Assembly (NCBI GenBank): GCA_963711005.1
Contig: CAVQCJ010000006.1
Span: 682,001-746,000, forward strand
Source of the DNA: CAVQCJ01 sp963711005
GTDB lineage: Bacteria; Actinomycetota; Actinomycetes; Prado026
Reading direction: 5' to 3'
DNA length: 64,000 bases
This document shows positions 60,654 to 64,000 of the stretch, one piece after another. Made by a program: the position numbers and the translations under genes. The notes under the pieces are model-generated. The model was not told the origin of the DNA and did not search any database. It was given only the letters and a program-made list of their open reading frames with translations. Within the stretch, counting starts at the first letter, position 1; each line of letters begins with the position of its first letter.

Positions 60654-60704
60654 CCGCGCCTGATGCCCCCGTGATCAGCCCGGTAACGGCACTTCGGGGC
60701 GGCT
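60654..60704. repeat. Palindromic intergenic repeat, copy 8
   Basis: CCGCGCC...TGATGCC, GTGATCAGCCCGGTAACGGC, ACTTCGGGGCGGCT. Very close to the copy at 63495 in the centre. Confidence 0.75.
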
Positions 60705-60739
60705 AGGCAGCGCGGCGGGCTGCGGCCTAGGATCCGCAC

Positions 60740-60973
60740 ATGCCGAGGTCCGTGTCGCAACTCAGCAAGATCATCATTCCCGCAACTGGGTGGTGGGCGT
60801 GGGCGATCACCACTGTCGTCCTCGTCGCGATCGACTACCTCGACTCGCCGGGCAACCCCCTGACGACGCCGTCCAATGCCCTTCCCCTCAATCCGTGGCC
60901 CCTGCTGGTGACGGTGCCGTGGGGCATGGCCCTCATCGGTCGAGAACTACGCCGTCAAGGGGCCACTGCCTAA
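60740..60973 (+). CDS. Small two-helix membrane protein
   Basis: 77 aa. WWAWAITTVVLVAIDYLDS and WPLLVTVPWGMALIGREL are two helices, with a basic C-terminus. ATG start. Its TAA stop is part of another repeat copy (CTAACGGCACTTCGGTGCG, 60970-60988). Family not recognised. Confidence 0.6.
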   Translation: MPRSVSQLSKIIIPATGWWAWAITTVVLVAIDYLDSPGNPLTTPSNALPLNPWPLLVTVPWGMALIGRELRRQGATA

Positions 60974-60988
60974 CGGCACTTCGGTGCG
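60970..60988. repeat. Palindromic intergenic repeat, half copy 9
   Basis: CTAACGGCACTTCGGTGCG, the right half of the element. It supplies the stop codon of the upstream gene. Confidence 0.55.
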
Positions 60989-61068
60989 TCTCGCAGGTAC
61001 TCGGCTGAAGGCGGCCTGGGGGGGTGGCAGTTGTTGGTGTATTGGGGGGGCCCTATCTTGTGCGGGGT

Positions 61069-62166
61069 TCATCCGCTTGGTCGGAGCGTCACTATCGCTG
61101 ACTGCTCATCGATCGCGTAGATCGCTCCGTTGGCTCCGATCGCAATCCCTGACAGTGGCTGCCCGGGGGGCGATCCGGTCAGGGGGACCGTGCTGACGGT
61201 CCCATCCGGGGCGACGGTGTGTAGTCCGGCCGTGTCCATCGCCCAGAGGACCGAGTGGGGATCGACGGCGAGACTCATCCGGCTGAAGAGAACGTTGGCA
61301 GCTCCAGTGGCCATGATGCTGACCGTGGTATGCCGATAGATCATGCGGATCTTGTAGTCATCCGCTCCGATGTAGATCGTGTCCAACAACGGAGCCACCG
61401 CGATTGCGCCGGGCCGACAGGAGCAGTCGGGAAGGGTCAGGACCGTGCCGTCGTGTGTGTTGACCTCGCGCACCGAGCCGGCGCCGGTGACGTCTAGGCC
61501 GTAGTCGGGTGAGACGACCATGCCGAGGATGCTGCCGAAGCTTGTTGAGGGGGTCGCCCCGGCCACCGTGAACATCTGACCGTTCCGACCGATCCTGCGG
61601 ATCTCGTGGCCGACGGCCACGTAGACGGTTCCCCTGGCGTCGACGGCGAGGGCCCCGAATGCATCCTGGGTCGTCGGTTCGTCGGCGATGGTGGTGACGT
61701 GACCGGCCGGGGTGATCGCGCGCACGACGGACCGGTGGAGGGTCGAGCTGAAGTCGGACACGTAGATCGTGCCGGTGGGGCCGACCGCGAGCCCTCCGAT
61801 CGAGTCGAACCGGGCCATCGCTCCGTTCCCCTCGGCAAAGCCGTACTGTCCCGGGCTGCCCGCCAGGAGGTGAATCGACAGTGGGTGGGTCACGCTTGGC
61901 GTCGGAGTGGATGTGGGGGATGGCTGGGTCGGCGGGAGCGGCCCCGCCTGGGGCAGGTCACGACCGGCGAACACGATGACCGCGACCGCGGCGGCTGCGA
62001 CGCCGACCGAGACGGGGATCAGCAAGACCCGACGCCGGCGGCGGCGGTCGACCCGGTCCAGCCGCGCCTCCACCGCCGCCCTGGCCCGCCCGGGGTCCAC
62101 CGACTGCGCGGCGTCGTCGGCCTTCGCGTGCAGCGCGGCGACCAGGGCATCGTCCAGGCGGCTCAT
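61069..62166 (-). CDS. Anti-sigma-like membrane protein with extracellular NHL beta-propeller
   Basis: 365 aa. The cytosolic N-terminus SRLDDALVAALHAKADDAAQ and RDRRRRRR lead into one helix VLLIPVSVGVAAAAVAVIVF. A Thr/Pro-rich linker follows, then blades LAVGPTGTIYVSDFSSTLHR, LAVDARGTVYVAVGHEIRRI, VAVAPLLDTIYIGADDYKIR and IAIGANGAIYAIDEQSAIVT. The ATG overlaps the ECF stop (ATGA). Fusing sigma control to an outside propeller suggests sensing of a surface ligand; that is inference. Confidence 0.8.
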   Translation of the reverse strand: MSRLDDALVAALHAKADDAAQSVDPGRARAAVEARLDRVDRRRRRRVLLIPVSVGVAAAAVAVIVFAGRDLPQAGPLPPTQPSPTSTPTPSVTHPLSIHLLAGSPGQYGFAEGNGAMARFDSIGGLAVGPTGTIYVSDFSSTLHRSVVRAITPAGHVTTIADEPTTQDAFGALAVDARGTVYVAVGHEIRRIGRNGQMFTVAGATPSTSFGSILGMVVSPDYGLDVTGAGSVREVNTHDGTVLTLPDCSCRPGAIAVAPLLDTIYIGADDYKIRMIYRHTTVSIMATGAANVLFSRMSLAVDPHSVLWAMDTAGLHTVAPDGTVSTVPLTGSPPGQPLSGIAIGANGAIYAIDEQSAIVTLRPSG

Positions 62167-62696
62167 GCCCACGCCCCCATCCGCTTGGCCAGCGCGGCGG
62201 TCGCCCGGAACGCGTGCCGCTTCACCGACCCCCGGCTGACCCCCAGCCAGTCCGCGATCTGCTCCTCGGACAGGTCCAGGAAGTACCGCAACACCACCAC
62301 CTCGCGCTGTCGACGCGGCAACGCGGACACCGCCGCCACCAGCTCGGCTTGCTCCCCGCGACCGACCCCGCTGCTCTCGGCCGACGGCTCCAGCCCCGCA
62401 TCGGGCAGCAGGTACGCCTGTTCGGTCCCCCGGCGGCGCAGCCGCGACCGCGACCCGTTGACCACACACCGGTTCAGATAGGCCACCGCCGCATGCGGGT
62501 CGTGCAGCCCTCCGTAGTGCCGGTACAGGGCCTCGAACGCGTCCTGCACCACGTCTTCGGCCGACTCCCGGTCATCCACCAGCAGGACGGCCAGACCCAC
62601 CAGCCGTCGGTAGTGCAGGTGGAACAGCTCGGACACCGCGGCGCGCCCCGACGGCCAGGTACCCGAGGGCGCCTGTACGTCCGCCGCACCGCTCAT
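62163..62696 (-). CDS. ECF RNA polymerase sigma factor
   Basis: 177 aa. Region 2: AAVSELFHLHYRRLVGLAVL LVDDRESAEDVVQDAFEALY and AVAYLNRCVVNGSRSRLRRR. Region 4: LPRRQREVVVLRYFLDLSEE QIADWLGVSRGSVKRHAFRA. SigE/ECF type. GAGGGG precedes the ATG. Its upstream region holds one copy of the 73-bp repeat, which carries a likely self-controlled promoter. Confidence 0.9.
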   Translation of the reverse strand: MSGAADVQAPSGTWPSGRAAVSELFHLHYRRLVGLAVLLVDDRESAEDVVQDAFEALYRHYGGLHDPHAAVAYLNRCVVNGSRSRLRRRGTEQAYLLPDAGLEPSAESSGVGRGEQAELVAAVSALPRRQREVVVLRYFLDLSEEQIADWLGVSRGSVKRHAFRATAALAKRMGAWA

Positions 62697-62730
62697 CGCT
62701 CATCCCCTCAAAGTCGCATCTCACAGGATC

Positions 62731-62755
62731 AGACGCATGAGCCGCCCGCCGGTTG
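62731..62755 (-). promoter_or_regulatory. Candidate ECF promoter for the sigma gene
   Basis: Minus strand CAACC (62755-62751), 15-nt spacer, CGTCT (62735-62731), 35 bp before the ATG; counted from AAC the spacer is 16. The same arrangement occurs in the repeat copy at 44017-44041 (CAACC-N15-CGTGT). Confidence 0.5.
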
Positions 62756-62813
62756 ACCAGCATCCACCCAAAATCTCCAGCCAGCCCCGAGCCGGCGAAC
62801 CTGGCCGCGGCGG
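62741..62813 (-). repeat. 73-bp repeat, copy 2 (partner 44027-44099)
   Basis: Two mismatches to copy 1. In both, the minus strand leads out of the repeat into CGT-x-TGATCC. It lies entirely in the upstream region of the ECF gene. Confidence 0.85.
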
Positions 62814-62830
62814 TGGCCGCCGACCAAGAT

Positions 62831-62895
62831 CCGCACCGAATGCCGGATCGGGCGCTCGGGCTGGGCGAGCAGAACGGCGCATATGTTCGCCTAAC
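62831..62895. repeat. Palindromic intergenic repeat, copy 10
   Basis: CCGCACCGAATGCCGGATCG, then AGAACGGCGCATATGTTCGC. The left flank GACCAAGAT is shared with copy 2 at 40322. Confidence 0.65.
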
Positions 62896-62983
62896 AGGTC
62901 GCCACGCTCCAGGACTACCCGTGTGCGCGCCCGTCGTGCCAATGTGGCCGCACGAGACGAGGCCTGCAAGACGAGGAGCACAG

Positions 62984-63460
62984 ATGGCGCATGGGAGCCA
63001 GACATTGTTCATCGGGGACTACGCCAGCGTCGCGGACGCGTCCGCGGACTACGACTCCGTTGCCGCCGAACACGCCAGCGGTGCCATCGGGCATGTGGAG
63101 GCCGCCGTGGTGGCACGTGACATGGCAGGCACACTCACGCTCCAGCGCCATGCCAAGCTGGGAGGGATCCACCTGGTCCACGGCCCCAGCGATGAGTTGA
63201 AGGCCGGAACTCAGTACGTGGACCGCGGTTCCCTCGCACTGCTGGTGATCTCGTCCGAGGAGGACGCCAAGGCTGTGGACACGTCCGTGACGCGCGCCAG
63301 CGCCCGTGCCTCGCGTCCGGTCGACCATGGCTACCTGGGCGGCTCCGACGTCGGCTTCGCCAGCGGCCCGCCGTCTGACGAGGTCGGGGGTGCGCCGGCG
63401 ACGGCCGACGACAGTGGCGTGTCGGGCACGGGGTCCGGCTCGGAGGAACGACTGACCTGA
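62984..63460 (+). CDS. Hypothetical protein resembling a trimmed DUF1269-type protein
   Basis: 158 aa. TLFIGDYASVADASADYDSV, VEAAVVARDMAGTLTLQRHA and YVDRGSLALLVISSEEDAKA VDTSV recall DUF1269/DUF6325 proteins, but the glycine-rich membrane hairpin normally in the middle is absent. The tail is Gly/Ser-rich and disordered. GAGGAG precedes the ATG. Family assignment is tentative. Confidence 0.6.
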   Translation: MAHGSQTLFIGDYASVADASADYDSVAAEHASGAIGHVEAAVVARDMAGTLTLQRHAKLGGIHLVHGPSDELKAGTQYVDRGSLALLVISSEEDAKAVDTSVTRASARASRPVDHGYLGGSDVGFASGPPSDEVGGAPATADDSGVSGTGSGSEERLT

Positions 63461-63494
63461 GGTTGCAGCCCGGGCCGGGTCGGGCACAGCCTGG

Positions 63495-63546
63495 CCGCAC
63501 CGAATGCGAGATCTGATCAGCCCGGTAACGGCACATATGTTCGGCT
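63495..63546. repeat. Palindromic intergenic repeat, copy 11
   Basis: CCGCACCGAATGCGAGATCT, GATCAGCCCGGTAACGGCAC, ATATGTTCGGCT. With copies 4 and 8 it defines the centre of the element. Confidence 0.75.
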
Positions 63547-63552
63547 AGCGAG

Positions 63553-64000
63553 TCAGCCTGATGTGGCGTAGAGGTGCCACCGGTCGGGGACGCCTTTGAG
63601 CTCGTGCTCGCCGGCGTCGGCGAAGGTCAGGCCGGAGCCGGCGACGAGGTCCTTGACCGTCTGCGAGATGATCACCTGCGACGGGGCGGCCAGGTGCGAG
63701 ATGCGTGCCCCGATGCTTACGGCGATGCCGCCGACCTTTCCGTCGATCAACTCGCACTCGCCGGTGTGGATCCCGGCCCGAACCTGCAGGCCTAGGTCGT
63801 GCACCCGTTCGGCGATCTCCAGGGCGCAGCGGATGGCTCGGGCGGGCCCGTCGAAGGTGGCGTAGAAGCCGTCGCCGGCGGTGTCGTTCTCGACACCCCG
63901 CCACTGGGTTAGGGCAGACCGTACGAGCGCATGGTGGCGTTCGACGAGGTCTTTCCAGGCGTGGTCGCCGAGGGCGGCCTGCCGCTGGGTGGAGTCGACG
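63553..64000 (-). CDS. Class III adenylate/guanylate cyclase domain (partial, N-terminus off right edge)
   Basis: About 148 codons, open to the window edge. The start visible is VDSTQRQAALGDHAWKDLVE, then NDTAGDGFYATFDGPARAIR, VRAGIHTGECELIDGKVGGI AVSIG and ISQTVKDLVAGSGLTFADAG, ending ELKGVPDRWHLYATSG. It is plainly a paralogue of the cyclase at 51853, especially in the last 60 residues. The missing part may hold the same alpha/beta-hydrolase domain. Confidence 0.88.
   Translation of the reverse strand, partial: VDSTQRQAALGDHAWKDLVERHHALVRSALTQWRGVENDTAGDGFYATFDGPARAIRCALEIAERVHDLGLQVRAGIHTGECELIDGKVGGIAVSIGARISHLAAPSQVIISQTVKDLVAGSGLTFADAGEHELKGVPDRWHLYATSG

Overview
The window is very GC-rich and has strongly GC-biased third codon positions, many GTG starts and 4-nt ATGA/GTGA gene overlaps. 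It carries a phosphatidylinositol-mannoside (PIM) cluster, an SsgA-like protein, LigC, HbpS/GlcG-type and baeRF-type proteins, and a Gly-Cys-Val tRNA cluster. Together these indicate a morphologically complex actinobacterium of the Frankia/Geodermatophilus/Streptomyces breadth; I cannot name the genus.

Left part (1-38 kb), core-like. Minus-strand pimA, patA and pgsA (1-2.5 kb), then a convergent EF-G-like gene, then the HIT gene and thrS; this is the mycobacterial thrS-HIT-pgsA-patA-pimA order with fusA2 inserted. A PQQ-type sugar dehydrogenase, a membrane protein, a hydrolase, ssgA-like, pabC/pabB and four tRNAs follow. From 13.5 to 22.5 kb lies one tightly overlapping minus-strand operon: baeRF-type protein, acyl-CoA synthetase, 2-oxoacid dehydrogenase E1-alpha, E1-beta and E2, an acyl carrier protein and PEP synthase. 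It looks like a low-oxygen carbon-flux module and has a perfect inverted repeat at its promoter. Next come an SDR, tryptophan 2,3-dioxygenase, and a spermidine/putrescine-type ABC operon ending in a lipoprotein and a GlcG/HbpS protein (24.3-29.5 kb). RsgA, PPK2, a RibD-like reductase, LigC, a stress-type protein, an L,D-transpeptidase and a regulator/folE pair complete this part.

Right part (38-64 kb), accessory-like. It holds many lipoproteins and small secreted or membrane proteins, two PH-like proteins, an HD-GYP protein, CPBP protease, SGNH hydrolase, two ECF sigma/membrane-partner pairs, MFS and PAP2 proteins, two adenylate cyclases plus a decayed third copy, arsenate reductase, a CDF transporter, Rieske and SRPBCC proteins. 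A palindromic intergenic repeat (about ten copies noticed) is confined to this half. A 73-bp promoter-proximal repeat is shared by an ECF sigma gene and the HD-GYP leader, and a hairpin leader is shared by a secreted-protein gene and the MFS gene.

Quality warning: several conserved genes (patA, pgsA, fusA2, HIT, ppsA) are broken by single-base frameshifts, nearly all +1 insertions clustered at 1-5.3 kb and 13.6-14.6 kb. These are most simply sequencing or assembly errors, and I annotate the loci as single genes.
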